64,000 nucleotides of DNA from Halomonas sp. UBA3074 (GCF_002366715.1 NZ_DFBS01000003.1:50975-114974), one strand, 5' to 3'. Positions 1 through 8,877 are shown, numbered from the stretch's first letter. Notes: generated from the sequence alone by a model not told the origin. Numbers and translations are program-made.

Positions 1-71
1 CATTTAGTCGTTGCCTAACGTAGGGGGCTGAGTGACGTTTGTTGTTTATCTTGTGAGCAATGCCCAAACGC

Positions 72-99
72 AACAAGGCCCGCATAAGCGGGCCTTGTT
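72..99 (-). terminator. Hairpin, likely terminator of the cold-shock gene
   Basis: A perfect 12-bp stem (AACAAGGCCCGC paired with GCGGGCCTTGTT) closes a 4-base loop. On the minus strand it lies about 60 bases past the cold-shock stop codon. A second smaller hairpin (CGAATCT/AGATTCG, 103-120) lies between. The following T tract on the minus strand is weak (GCGTTT), so termination rather than RNA processing is inferred. Confidence 0.6.
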
Positions 100-158
100 A
101 TTCGAATCTCGGAAGATTCGAGCAAATTCTAAAGCGTTATCTCTTGAGAGATTTAGGC

Positions 159-365
159 TTAGGAGATTTGCTTGATGTTTGAAGCTTGAAGGCCTTTCTT
201 ACCCTGGGTAACGTCAAAAGAAACGTTAGCGCCTTCTTGCAGGGTTTTGAAGCCGTCTGCTTGAATTTCAGAGAAATGGGCAAACAGGTCATCGCCACCG
301 TCAGAAGGAGCAATAAAACCGAAGCCTTTAGTATCGTTGAACCACTTAACTGTGCCAGTAGACAT
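159..365 (-). CDS. Cold-shock protein, CspA family
   Basis: A 68-residue single cold-shock domain protein, the normal length for the family. It carries the RNP1-type motif KGFGFI and RNP2-type motif DLFAHFS that bind single-stranded nucleic acid, so it is expected to act in the cytoplasm as an RNA chaperone. The ATG at 365 is chosen because the protein then begins MSTGTVKWFN, the classical CspA start, and AAGGA sits upstream. The open frame extends a further 27 codons upstream, but those residues look unlike the family. The upstream leader is long, as is usual for csp mRNAs. Which paralogue this is (CspA, CspE, CspD) cannot be told from the sequence alone. Confidence 0.93.
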   Translation of the reverse strand: MSTGTVKWFNDTKGFGFIAPSDGGDDLFAHFSEIQADGFKTLQEGANVSFDVTQGKKGLQASNIKQIS

Positions 366-469
366 AGTAAAAATCCTTTCGCGCAATGCGATTTGTAAAG
401 TTCCTGGTATCACCCAGATTAATAGCGGATAAAACAAGGAATACAATTACAGTCTTGCCGAAAGATTTT

Positions 470-514
470 GTACACGTCTATCTCGTACACTTCTAAATCT
501 TTTTCGTACACTTC
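470..514. repeat. Three direct copies of GTACAC(G/T)TCT
   Basis: Copies of the 9-mer GTACACGTC/GTACACTTC begin at 470, 485 and 506 in the AT-rich stretch upstream of the cold-shock gene, about 105-150 bases before its start. Their position fits a regulatory role, but no known regulator is recognised. Confidence 0.4.
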
Positions 515-620
515 TGAAACCATGCTTGCTTGCTAACCAACTGGCGCTACAGTGTCATGAAATATGGCGCATGTCAAAGCCTTTAATGATTATCTTGCCT
601 TTGAGGCCACTAAAGAGCCG

Positions 621-836
621 CTATTGCCAGCCCGCTTTCCATACGCTGTCATCTTTTAAGTTTTGCCACGGCACAACGCGTTCGCGATGTGAGTAGATAG
701 CCTCGATCACGACCTTCACGACCTTCTCTTTTTCATCGCGCAGTAGCTGGGTAACGATAAAGTGCTTTTCTTTACGGCTTGGCTGGGCAGCCGTCCATTT
801 GCTGTGGTGTAGTTTGCTGGGATTAATCTTATGCAT
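621..836 (-). CDS. Trp-rich small protein, TIGR02450 family
   Basis: A 71-residue soluble protein with the features of the conserved TIGR02450 family: INPSKLHHSKWTA near the start, KEKHF and a tryptophan-rich end with PWQNLKD and VWKAGW. The family is widespread in marine gammaproteobacteria and its function is unknown. The start ATG at 836 leaves the conserved N-terminus intact. It is a lone gene; neither neighbour is close enough for an operon to be evident. Confidence 0.82.
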   Translation of the reverse strand: MHKINPSKLHHSKWTAAQPSRKEKHFIVTQLLRDEKEKVVKVVIEAIYSHRERVVPWQNLKDDSVWKAGWQ

Positions 837-955
837 TTGCGCTCCTTAATCACTACATTACCAATCAGGCACAAAGCTGCGCCGGTTTAAGGCGCTTACG
901 CATTAGCAAAGCCATCGGGCCTTCATTAATGGTGAAGGCCCGAGGCTTTTCCAGG

Positions 956-1312
956 CTACTCTTGGCGATAGAGCACCATGCCGCCGTGATAGAGCACGTC
1001 ATCAATGAATTCCCCATCAGCGGTGAAGCCGGTGTCATCCCAGTATTCGATGTAGTTGTCGGTTACCCGATAGCGCCCTTGATAAGCGCTTTCGCGTTCG
1101 CCGCGTGCCTCGTCGTAACGGTTGTTGGGTAACAGCTCATGGCGAATTTGGCCATCTTTCGTTACCCACATGCCTACATAAGGATGCTCTGCCATCGTGT
1201 CATCGCCTGTCTCAGTGACTGTTTGCGCTGCCGTCGTCGCTGGCATAATAGTGATAATGCCAGCGACGACGAGGGCATGTTTCCAATAAATGGGAAGCTT
1301 GGTGTCTTGCAT
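956..1312 (-). CDS. Exported Atu4866-like protein
   Basis: A 118-residue protein with an apparent signal peptide: Lys-containing start, hydrophobic core ALVVAGIITI and an Ala-rich cleavage region near residue 29. The mature part contains YVGMWVTKDG, IRHELLPN, RYDEARG, AYQGRYRV and DDTGFTADG, which match the conserved blocks of the Atu4866 domain family (small beta-barrel, function unknown, known from an Agrobacterium structure). It is probably periplasmic. A role cannot be assigned from the sequence. Confidence 0.75.
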   Translation of the reverse strand: MQDTKLPIYWKHALVVAGIITIMPATTAAQTVTETGDDTMAEHPYVGMWVTKDGQIRHELLPNNRYDEARGERESAYQGRYRVTDNYIEYWDDTGFTADGEFIDDVLYHGGMVLYRQE

Positions 1313-1693
1313 GTGAAATCACCCCGTTCTAGGCGTTATCTCGGCAAACCCTCCGAGCGTGGCACGTGTGACGTTATCGACTGGTGGTAGACCGAACGCC
1401 GATACCGCGGCTAGCACCGGTTAGTAAAACCGCTTTGGATGGCAGTGGGTGGGTGAAGGGCTCGCTGTTGCTCGCCGTCATGCCATCATCCGCTCGTTTA
1501 TCATTACCGGAGTAAGCTTAACGAGTGGCAGCCAAAGCCAATAGAGGGAATCCTGCTGCAAGCTTGCCTAATCCTACTGGGTGTAGTGGAAAGGGCTGGG
1601 CGGTTTCACGGTCAATATGAAGGCAAGCTGATAAGGCTGTGCCACACTGCCAAGATGACAACGTTAGTTTTGAATCGAATCGTAGGGATTTAA
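1313..1693. other. Intergenic stretch, no gene seen
   Basis: About 380 bases between two divergently transcribed genes. No convincing ORF, RNA gene or repeat was found. It presumably holds the two promoters; AGGGA just before 1694 is the ribosome site of the symporter gene. Confidence 0.6.
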
Positions 1694-2962
1694 ATGACAC
1701 GCATATGGAAGGCCTACTCTCAGGCATCATTGATTTTACGCGTCACTATTGCACTGGTGCTGGGCGTTTTGGTTGGGCTGTTGGGCGGTGAACAGGTAGC
1801 GGCCTGGCTGGCGCCGTTAGGCGACTTACTCCTTCGTCTGCTCACTTTTCTGATTGTTCCTATTGTGCTATTTACGCTGATGGTCGGGGTGAACCAGTCC
1901 AGGGAGGGTAGTGCCGGACGCATCGGTGGCAAGGTATTTAGCTACTATTTAGCGTCATCGGCACTGGCGATCGCGGTGGGATTAACGATCGCTTCACTGT
2001 TCAATCCGGGTAGCGGCATGAGGCTGGAGGAGGATGCCAGTTTTTCGGTGCCGGATAACCCCGGCGTTGTCGATGCACTACTTAATATCGTGCCCAGTAA
2101 TATTATCGGTGCGTTTGCCGAGCTGAATATGCTGGGCATTATTTTCACGGCGTTAGTGTTTGGCATTGCGCTGCTGAAAATGCGCCAATCTGAACGTCAG
2201 CAGGCGATGGGCGAACGCCTGTATGAGGTGATTGAAGCGCTCAACGAGGTCACCTTAAAAGTGATGTCGGGCGTACTGCACTATGTGCCTATTGGCGTGT
2301 TTGCGATTGTTGCCGAAACGGTAAGCCAGCAGGGAATGGAAACGCTGCTATCGCTGGGCGATATGGTGGTGGTGCTGTATATCGCGCTGGCCACGCATTT
2401 GCTGATTTATTGCGGCATCATGCGGTTGTTTGGGGTCAAGCTACGCACCTTCTTCCGTGAGGCACGCACGCCCATGGCGACGGCGTTTGCCACACAAAGC
2501 AGCTCAGGCACTCTGCCGCTCACTATTAACGCTGCGCATCGGCTGGGAATTTCCAAAAGCATCTATGGCTTTAGCCTGCCACTAGGGGCTACCTTGAATA
2601 TGGATGGCGCGGCGATACGTATCGCCATTTCAGCGGTCTTTGCCGCTAACGTGATTGGCGCGCCGCTGGATTTCATTAGCATGGTGCAGATAGTACTGAT
2701 TGGTACGTTGGTGTCGGTGGGCACCGCAGGCGTGCCAGGGGCGGGGATCATTATGATCGCCACGGTGTTTGCCCAGGTGGGCCTGCCGATTGAAACGGTG
2801 GCGCTGTTGACCGCTATCGACGCACTGGTGGGTATGGGAGCCACGGCGCTTAACGTGACAGGCGACTTGGTCGGCACCTCAGTCATTGCCCGCAGTGAAG
2901 GTGAGGCCTTACAAGAGACCCCGTTGGAAGATTCGCCTACTACGGTAAAGGGTAGTGCTTAA
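1694..2962 (+). CDS. Dicarboxylate/amino acid:cation symporter (DAACS family)
   Basis: A 422-residue inner-membrane carrier of the GltP/DctA/EAAT fold. The hallmarks are present in order: the serine-rich re-entrant loop TQSSSGTLP near residue 267, NMDGAAI near 300 (cation and substrate site), the second hairpin TAGVPGAG near 350, and NVTGD near 401. Length and hydrophobic pattern fit eight membrane helices plus two hairpins. It should import an acidic amino acid or C4-dicarboxylate with Na+ or H+; the substrate cannot be read reliably. AGGGA precedes the ATG. The deaminase gene follows after 28 bases with its own strong ribosome site, so co-transcription is likely. Confidence 0.9.
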   Translation: MTRIWKAYSQASLILRVTIALVLGVLVGLLGGEQVAAWLAPLGDLLLRLLTFLIVPIVLFTLMVGVNQSREGSAGRIGGKVFSYYLASSALAIAVGLTIASLFNPGSGMRLEEDASFSVPDNPGVVDALLNIVPSNIIGAFAELNMLGIIFTALVFGIALLKMRQSERQQAMGERLYEVIEALNEVTLKVMSGVLHYVPIGVFAIVAETVSQQGMETLLSLGDMVVVLYIALATHLLIYCGIMRLFGVKLRTFFREARTPMATAFATQSSSGTLPLTINAAHRLGISKSIYGFSLPLGATLNMDGAAIRIAISAVFAANVIGAPLDFISMVQIVLIGTLVSVGTAGVPGAGIIMIATVFAQVGLPIETVALLTAIDALVGMGATALNVTGDLVGTSVIARSEGEALQETPLEDSPTTVKGSA

Positions 2963-2990
2963 GCGGTACTGATTTAAAGGAGGGCGCGCA

Positions 2991-3470
2991 GTGAATGATC
3001 AAGAATACGCCTACCTGACGCGTGCGGTTGAGTTGGCTGAAGAGGCCCTTAATGCAGGCGATGAACCCTTTGGTAGCGTGTTGGTGAATGCGCAGGGGGA
3101 GGTCTTGGCGGAAGACCGCAATCGCATTGCCGGTGGCGACGCCACCCAGCACCCTGAGTTTGCTCTGGCTCGCTGGGCGGCACAGCACATGACCCCCGAA
3201 GCGCGAGCAGCGGCGACTGTCTACACCTCAGGTGAACATTGCCCCATGTGTGCCGCGGCCCATGGCTGGGTAGGGCTTGGGCGCATCGTTTATGCAAGCT
3301 CATCAGAGCAGTTAACTGACTGGCTTGCGGCGTTAGGGGTTGGGCCAATGCCGGTGGCTACCTTGCCTATTCAACAGGTGGTGCCAGGGCTTAAAGTAGA
3401 AGGCCCCGTTGCCGTGCTTGATGAAAAGGTACACGCATTGCATCAGCGGCGGCACAGGCAGCCGAGTTAA
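2991..3470 (+). CDS. Nucleoside/base deaminase, CDA superfamily
   Basis: A 159-residue zinc deaminase. HPE at 54-56 supplies one zinc ligand and the catalytic Glu, and CPMC at 84-87 supplies the two Cys ligands. The overall pattern resembles guanine deaminase and the nucleoside deaminase branch rather than cytidine deaminase. The start is GTG with AAAGGAGGG six bases upstream. It likely deaminates a purine base or nucleoside for salvage or nitrogen supply; the exact substrate is uncertain. A strong hairpin follows the stop. Confidence 0.85.
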   Translation: MNDQEYAYLTRAVELAEEALNAGDEPFGSVLVNAQGEVLAEDRNRIAGGDATQHPEFALARWAAQHMTPEARAAATVYTSGEHCPMCAAAHGWVGLGRIVYASSSEQLTDWLAALGVGPMPVATLPIQQVVPGLKVEGPVAVLDEKVHALHQRRHRQPS

Positions 3471-3480
3471 GCGCCCAAAA

Positions 3481-3510
3481 AAACCGCCTAACGCTTGGTT
3501 GAGGCGGTTT
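3481..3510. terminator. Bidirectional intrinsic terminator
   Basis: AAACCGCCT pairs with AGGCGGTTT around a 12-base loop, with an A tract on the left and TTT on the right. It can end the deaminase transcript on the plus strand and the convergent yqaE-like transcript on the minus strand. Confidence 0.75.
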
Positions 3511-3562
3511 CTTAGCTAGCTTATGTTTTCAAAGTGCCAGCTTTTACGTACTGGTGCAGTGA

Positions 3563-3736
3563 CTAGTGCTTCAATATCACATAAAACGCATGGATGATGC
3601 CGGGTATGAAGCCAAATAGCGTCAGAATAATGTTCAGCCAGAAATGCCCTTTAAAACCAACCTCAAAAAAAACGCCGAGTGGGGGCAAGATAACGGCAAA
3701 AATCATTTTAATCGGATCAGTCGCTGTAAACGCCAT
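3563..3736 (-). CDS. YqaE/Pmp3-family membrane peptide
   Basis: A 57-residue protein with two hydrophobic helices: ILPPLGVFFEVG near residues 16-27, carrying the family PPLGV motif, and LNIILTLFGFIPGIIHAFYV near 34-53, carrying the FGFIPGIIHA motif. GGAGG lies a few bases before the ATG. The family (UPF0057; bacterial YqaE, yeast Pmp3) sits in the cytoplasmic membrane and is linked to salt and cold stress and membrane potential, which suits a halophile. The exact function is unknown. Confidence 0.9.
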   Translation of the reverse strand: MAFTATDPIKMIFAVILPPLGVFFEVGFKGHFWLNIILTLFGFIPGIIHAFYVILKH

Positions 3737-3890
3737 GAAGCCTCCTTTGCTTTCATTGGGGTAACTTGTACAAGTTTAGGCACTGTCAGATGTTTAATCC
3801 AGGCCTTGGTGAATTGTTTGTGACTAGCCAGTTAACAGATCGTTCACTTGGGTTGTTAACTTTCGCGAAATTTTTTCTGGGAGGGACCCC

Positions 3891-5957
3891 ATGTCCATCG
3901 TAAAACTGAACATAACGACCGCCTCTTTAGGCGTGTTTAGTTGCCTAATAGCAAGCCCGGGCTGGGCGCAAGAGAGCCCAACAAATGACACTACTTTGGC
4001 CACGGTAGAAGTCACCGCCCCCCGGTTGGCTCGCGAGCTTTACGCCACGCCTGCGGCAGTCTCCACTATCGATCAAGACGCCATTGCGCAAGGCCAGCAG
4101 CGCACAAGACTGGATGAATCGCTGGTGCGAGTGCCGGGTGTTTTTCTGCAGAACCGCGATAACTTTGCCCAGGGGCAACGTATTTCCATTCGCGGTTTTG
4201 GTGCACGCGCGCCGTTTGGCGTGCGCGGTATTACCGTGATGGTCGATGGTATTCCTTACACACTCCCCGATGGCCAAGCACAGTTAGATGCGATTGACTT
4301 GGATAGCGCCGAGCGTATTGAAGTCATTCGCGGGCCTTCTTCGGTGCTTTACGGCAACGCGGCGGGTGGGGTGATTGATGTCACCACCGCTGATGGTCGT
4401 GAAAATCCCGGTTCGAGCGTGCGAACTGAGATAGGCAGCGATGGCTACCGCAAAGCCGTCGTGCAAACCGGTGGTGCCCAAGGCGACTGGTCGCACCATG
4501 TTAGCTTCTCCGCGCTGAACGTGGATGGCTACCGTGAGCAGAGCTCAACGGAAAAGTATCTGCTGAACGCCAAGCTACGCCGCGAGCTTGGCAGCGACCG
4601 AGCGTTAACCGCGATTATCAATTTGCTCGATAACCCCCGCTCTGAAGACCCCGGCGCACTGAATGCAAGCGAGGTGGCGAGTGGCCGTGATCAGGCGGCG
4701 CCGAACTCTCTGGCGCTGGATGCGGGCCAGAACGTTGATCAACAGGTCCTCGGCTTACAGTACGAAGATCTATCCGTGGGCCCCGGCGAGTTTTACCTAA
4801 AAGGCTTTATCTCTCAGCGCGATTTTGAACAGCAGTTGCCCTATGTGGGCGACAGCCGTATTGGCTACCAGCGTGACTACCTGGGTGCGAGCGCCGAGTA
4901 TCACCATGAGGTCAACCTGGGCAGCTTGCCATTGAGCTACATTACGGGCGTTGACGTGGCCCGCCAGGACGATGAGCGTTTCCGCAATGACGTTAATCCC
5001 CAGGGCGTAGTGGGGGAACAGTTGGCGGAAGAGACCCAAACCGCGACTTCGGCGGGGGTGTTTGCTCAGGGCGATCTGGCGCTGACTGAGGAGGTAACGC
5101 TTTCGCTCGGCGCGCGTTTTGATCGAGTGGAGTTGGAGGTGGATGACCGCTATTTTGACGATGGCGATCAAAGCGGTGAGCAAACTTTCAATGAGTGGAG
5201 CGGCTCGGCGGGGCTGAGCTACCGCTATCGCCCGCAGCATCAGGCCTATATCAACACCGGTACCGCGTTTGAGACGCCGACGTTCTCTGAGTTTGCAAAC
5301 CCAGCGGGCGGCGGTTTTAACCCGGCGGTTGAGCCACAAAAAGCGTGGAATCGCGAGGTGGGCCTGCGTGGCTATGTGGCGCCGCTCGCAATGGACTATG
5401 ACTTGGCGCTGTTTTCAGTTCGTGTGCGCGATGAGCTAGTCCCTTACGAAGAGGAAAATGGGGGACGCACGCTCTATCAGAACGCGGGCGATACCGATCG
5501 TGACGGCATCGAACTGGCCTTGGGTTGGCAGTTAGCCGACCAGTGGCGGTTGGATAGTGCTCTGACGCTGGCGCGCTATGAGTTTGATCAATTTGCCACG
5601 CCCACGGAGAGCTTTGGTGGCAACCGCATCCCCGGCTTACCCGAACAGACCTGGGTCAACCAGTTAACCTGGGAAGGAATCGATGAGCGCTTTGCAACGC
5701 TGGAAACCCAGTACGTGGGCGACTTGGTGGCAGACAACGCCAATGAAACCGAGGTCGATAGCTACTGGCTGGTCAATCTGCGGGTGGGCGATGGTTGGCA
5801 GTTGGGCAGCGATACGCAGCTAAATGCCTATGTGGGCGTGCGCAACCTATTGGATGAAGAGCATTATTCCAATGTGCGCTTGAACGGCACCTTTGGCCGC
5901 TTTTACGAGCCTGCGCCAGGACGCAGTGTTTATGGCGGGTTAGAAGTACGTTTCTAA
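3891..5957 (+). CDS. TonB-dependent outer-membrane receptor, PqqU/YncD-like (putative PQQ importer)
   Basis: A 688-residue receptor with a signal peptide (cleavage near AWA/QES, residues 25-27), a TonB-box-like TVEVTA segment, a plug domain and a 22-strand barrel ending in an aromatic residue (EVRF). Several blocks resemble E. coli YncD (PqqU) as I recall it: QNRDNFAQ, SIRGFGAR, VDGIPYTLPDGQ, VLYGNAAGGV, FETPTFSEF and RFYEPAPGR near the C-terminus. PqqU takes up the cofactor pyrroloquinoline quinone. The adjacent convergent gene encodes a PQQ-dependent dehydrogenase and no Fur-like box was seen upstream, both of which favour PQQ over an iron chelate. A siderophore substrate remains possible. 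AGGGA precedes the ATG. Confidence 0.8.
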   Translation: MSIVKLNITTASLGVFSCLIASPGWAQESPTNDTTLATVEVTAPRLARELYATPAAVSTIDQDAIAQGQQRTRLDESLVRVPGVFLQNRDNFAQGQRISIRGFGARAPFGVRGITVMVDGIPYTLPDGQAQLDAIDLDSAERIEVIRGPSSVLYGNAAGGVIDVTTADGRENPGSSVRTEIGSDGYRKAVVQTGGAQGDWSHHVSFSALNVDGYREQSSTEKYLLNAKLRRELGSDRALTAIINLLDNPRSEDPGALNASEVASGRDQAAPNSLALDAGQNVDQQVLGLQYEDLSVGPGEFYLKGFISQRDFEQQLPYVGDSRIGYQRDYLGASAEYHHEVNLGSLPLSYITGVDVARQDDERFRNDVNPQGVVGEQLAEETQTATSAGVFAQGDLALTEEVTLSLGARFDRVELEVDDRYFDDGDQSGEQTFNEWSGSAGLSYRYRPQHQAYINTGTAFETPTFSEFANPAGGGFNPAVEPQKAWNREVGLRGYVAPLAMDYDLALFSVRVRDELVPYEEENGGRTLYQNAGDTDRDGIELALGWQLADQWRLDSALTLARYEFDQFATPTESFGGNRIPGLPEQTWVNQLTWEGIDERFATLETQYVGDLVADNANETEVDSYWLVNLRVGDGWQLGSDTQLNAYVGVRNLLDEEHYSNVRLNGTFGRFYEPAPGRSVYGGLEVRF

Positions 5958-5988
5958 ACCCTAAATGAATAAAAAAGCGATGAATAAA

Positions 5989-6019
5989 AACGGGCGGCCC
6001 ATCATTTGGGTCGCCCGTT
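5989..6019. terminator. Bidirectional terminator between receptor and gcd
   Basis: AACGGGCGGCCCA pairs with TGGGTCGCCCGTT (one G-T pair) around a 5-base loop. An A tract on the left gives the minus-strand gcd transcript a U tail. It lies between two convergent stop codons. Confidence 0.8.
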
Positions 6020-6048
6020 CTCGTTGGTGAGTCTACTAGGTCGAGCGG

Positions 6049-8607
6049 TTACTCAGGCAGCGCGTAGCCAATCACATAGTCACCCATCTTGGTCCCAAAG
6101 GTGCCGTGACCGCCCGCGGTGACCACGATGTACTGACGACCATCTTCGCCGGTGTAAGTCATGGGGGTGGCTTGGCCACCCGCCGGCAGGCGCGCTTTAT
6201 ACAGCTCTTCGCCAGTGGTGATGTCGTAACCCCGCAGGTACTGATCCAGCGTGCCGCTCAGAAACGATACACCGCCCGCCGTGGTGACCGGGCCGCCGAG
6301 GGCGGGAACGCCCACATTCAGTCCAATCGGCAGGTCGAACGGCATGCTGTCGCGCGTCGTACCATTACGGTGCTTCCAGGCCACCTCTGCATTTTGCAGA
6401 TCAATACCGGCCACATCGCCCCAGGAGGGCGCTTGGCAGGGCAGGCCTAGCACGGAAAGCAGTGGGCCAAGCTCGACGGCATAGGGGGCGCCTGCATTGG
6501 GCTGTAAGCCTTGTTCGCTGGCCGAGCCCTGTCCCTCTTCTACTTCTTCGCGCGGTACCAGTGTGGAAACAAACGCCAAGTACTTGGCGCCGGTAAACAG
6601 TGCCTGACGCTCGGGGTCAACCGCGACCCCGCCCCAGTTCATGACACCAACGTTACCCGGATACACGATACTGCCTTCCAGCGAAGGCGGCGTGTACTGG
6701 CCTTCATAACGCAACGAGTTGAACTGAATGCGACACATCATTTGGTCAAACGGTGAGGCACCCCACATATCGCGCTCGGTGAGCGGGGGCGGCAGCAGGT
6801 TAAGCGCTGAGCGTGGCTGGGTTTCGGCCGTCCAATCACCTTCAATGGCGCCTTGCGGAGCAGGCACTTCTTCGATGGGCACGATTGGCTCACCGGTTTC
6901 GCGGTTCAGCACATACAGGCTGCCCTGCTTCGTTGGCTGAATCACCGCGGGCTGGGTACCTTCATTTGTGGCTAGGTCAATCAGCACCGGTTGCGCGGGT
7001 GTGTCCATATCCCACAGGTCGTGGTGAACGAACTGGTAAACCCATTCAACCTGACCATCTTCCAGATTAAGAGCTACCAGACCTGCACTGTAGGTTTCAT
7101 CGTTTTCGCTACGGTTAGCGCCATACTGGTCAGGCGTCGCGTTGCCCATGGGCAGGTAAACCATACCGAGTTCTTCGTCGACGCTAATAGGCGCCCATAC
7201 GTTAGGCGAGTTGCGTGTGTAGGTGTCGCCATCCGCTAATGGTTCGGTGTTATCGGGGTTGCCGCTATCCCAGTTCCATAACAACTCGCCGGTGTGTACG
7301 TCGAAAGCGCGAATGACGCCAGAAGGCTCATCGGTAGAGCTGTTGTCGGTAACGTGGCCGCCTAAAATAACCAGGTTTTCCGTGACCGTCGCAGGCGAGG
7401 TGGAGTAGTAGCCACCAGGGTCGAAGTCGCCAATATTATTGGTCAAGTCGACTTCACCATTCTCGCCAAAGTTGGCGCATAGCTCACCGGTGTCGGCATT
7501 CAGCGCAATCAAGCGCGCATCGGCGGTGGGCAGGTAAAGTCTGCGTGGGCACATGACGTCGGTGTCACTCAGCATGGGTTGCGCGTTACCTGCGCCTTCA
7601 GTACCAAACATCAACGACAAAAACGAGAGGTCTAGGCTGAATATATCGTTGTTATCGAAAATGTCGAAAGAGAGCGCGGTATCACTCGTCGCGGCACTGT
7701 CGTTGCCGGTCTCGTTGCCGGCCTCGCTGCCGTCAGCTGCTTCGCTAGTGCCTGCGCCAGCGGCGTAATTAGCTGCATCGTAGTAGGCGAGGCCGCGGCA
7801 GGTCATATGGGCCCAGAGTGAAAAGTCCTCGGCACCCATCGTGCTCACTTCAGGGTCAAACTCCCACAACGTTTCCCCGGTTTCTGGTGAGAGCGCCATT
7901 GCGCGGCTGTGTGAGGTGCAAATATACAGGCGGTCATTTACTTTCAGCGGGGTGTTCTGGTTGGTGATTTCGGGCGGCGCGCTGGGGCCCGCCACGTCAC
8001 CGGTTTGAATGCGCCATACCTCTTCCAGTTCGCCGATGTTGTCAGGTGTAATCTGTTCAAGCGAGGAGTAGTGAGTACCCGCGTTGGTACCGCCATAGGC
8101 AGGCCAGTCGTCTCCCGCTACTTGCGCGGGATTAACGGCGCTAGCCGCTTCGCTGGGGTTGGAAATCGTCCCTTCGATGCTGTCGGGGTCGCTTAACTGG
8201 CTTGCAATCGCCACCAGAATGGCCGCCACTATGCTGCCTACCAGTGCTATGCTGCCGCCCCGTGAATGAAGCGGCTTACGCCACCAGGGAAGCAGTAAAA
8301 TAATCCCGATTAAACAAGGGATGGCGACACGTGGCACCAGCTGCCACCAGTCTAAGCCAACCTCCCATAACGCCCACACCAGGGTCGCAAACAAAATGAG
8401 CGCATAAAGCCAAAGCGCCGCGCCCCGGCGCATGGCCAGTAAAATGCCGCTGCCTATCACGGCGATGCCCGCGATCAAGTAATACGCGCTACCGCCTAAG
8501 CTAAGCAGCTTGCCCCCGCCAATCGCCAAGGCAAGTCCCGCCGCCGCTAGCAACAGGCCAAGCAGCAATAGCGGCCATCTGCTGTGAGTATGTGAGTGTT
8601 CATCCAT
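6049..8607 (-). CDS. gcd: Membrane-bound PQQ-dependent glucose dehydrogenase family protein
   Basis: An 852-residue quinoprotein: five membrane helices in residues ~11-140, then a periplasmic eight-bladed propeller. Recognisable blocks are DWPAYGGTNAGTHYS, MTCRGL, CPRRLYLP, SGVIRAFDVHTGELLW, VHHDLWDMD (catalytic Asp region), DMWGA, NWGGVAVD and GGHGTFGTKMGDY at the end. It should oxidise aldoses (or quinate/shikimate-type polyols) at the periplasmic face and pass electrons to ubiquinone. The start at 8607 is chosen because AGGGG lies seven bases upstream; an in-frame ATG at 8628 lacks this. An acidic, Ala/Gly/Ser/Thr-rich insert of about 60 residues around residue 290-345 is absent from E. 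coli Gcd as I recall it. No pqqABCDE genes are in the window. Confidence 0.92.
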   Translation of the reverse strand: MDEHSHTHSRWPLLLLGLLLAAAGLALAIGGGKLLSLGGSAYYLIAGIAVIGSGILLAMRRGAALWLYALILFATLVWALWEVGLDWWQLVPRVAIPCLIGIILLLPWWRKPLHSRGGSIALVGSIVAAILVAIASQLSDPDSIEGTISNPSEAASAVNPAQVAGDDWPAYGGTNAGTHYSSLEQITPDNIGELEEVWRIQTGDVAGPSAPPEITNQNTPLKVNDRLYICTSHSRAMALSPETGETLWEFDPEVSTMGAEDFSLWAHMTCRGLAYYDAANYAAGAGTSEAADGSEAGNETGNDSAATSDTALSFDIFDNNDIFSLDLSFLSLMFGTEGAGNAQPMLSDTDVMCPRRLYLPTADARLIALNADTGELCANFGENGEVDLTNNIGDFDPGGYYSTSPATVTENLVILGGHVTDNSSTDEPSGVIRAFDVHTGELLWNWDSGNPDNTEPLADGDTYTRNSPNVWAPISVDEELGMVYLPMGNATPDQYGANRSENDETYSAGLVALNLEDGQVEWVYQFVHHDLWDMDTPAQPVLIDLATNEGTQPAVIQPTKQGSLYVLNRETGEPIVPIEEVPAPQGAIEGDWTAETQPRSALNLLPPPLTERDMWGASPFDQMMCRIQFNSLRYEGQYTPPSLEGSIVYPGNVGVMNWGGVAVDPERQALFTGAKYLAFVSTLVPREEVEEGQGSASEQGLQPNAGAPYAVELGPLLSVLGLPCQAPSWGDVAGIDLQNAEVAWKHRNGTTRDSMPFDLPIGLNVGVPALGGPVTTAGGVSFLSGTLDQYLRGYDITTGEELYKARLPAGGQATPMTYTGEDGRQYIVVTAGGHGTFGTKMGDYVIGYALPE

Positions 8608-8800
8608 GAGGTGGCCCCTAGTTAACAACGAGTTAATGCCACCTAGCGGTGGTGACCAGGTGGCGATGACACACTGCGCGTTCCCCTCTCAGCGGTGCCG
8701 AGGGGTAAAGCGCACTTTTTGATAGTTAATCGATTTTAATAATCAATTCGCTTTTGGTCTAACGTTTTCTGGTTAGCCAGTGCGAACAGTGATCAATAAA

Positions 8801-8830
8801 AAAGCCGCACTACCAACGTAGCGCGGCTTT
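8801..8830 (-). terminator. Terminator of the CurA-like gene
   Basis: AAAGCCGC pairs with GCGGCTTT, extended inward by CTAC/GTAG. An A run upstream (8796-8803) becomes a U tail on the minus strand, 48 bases after the stop of the reductase gene. Confidence 0.75.
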
Positions 8831-8877
8831 CGGGGGCAGGAATAGATAAAGCCAGCAAGTTTAATCTAGCGCAACGA

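Noticed and set aside
3891..5957. Calling the TonB receptor a hydroxamate siderophore receptor that completes the fhu system
   Set aside because: It is 14 kb from the fhu genes, lacks a visible Fur box and its motifs fit PqqU/YncD better. Kept only as an alternative.
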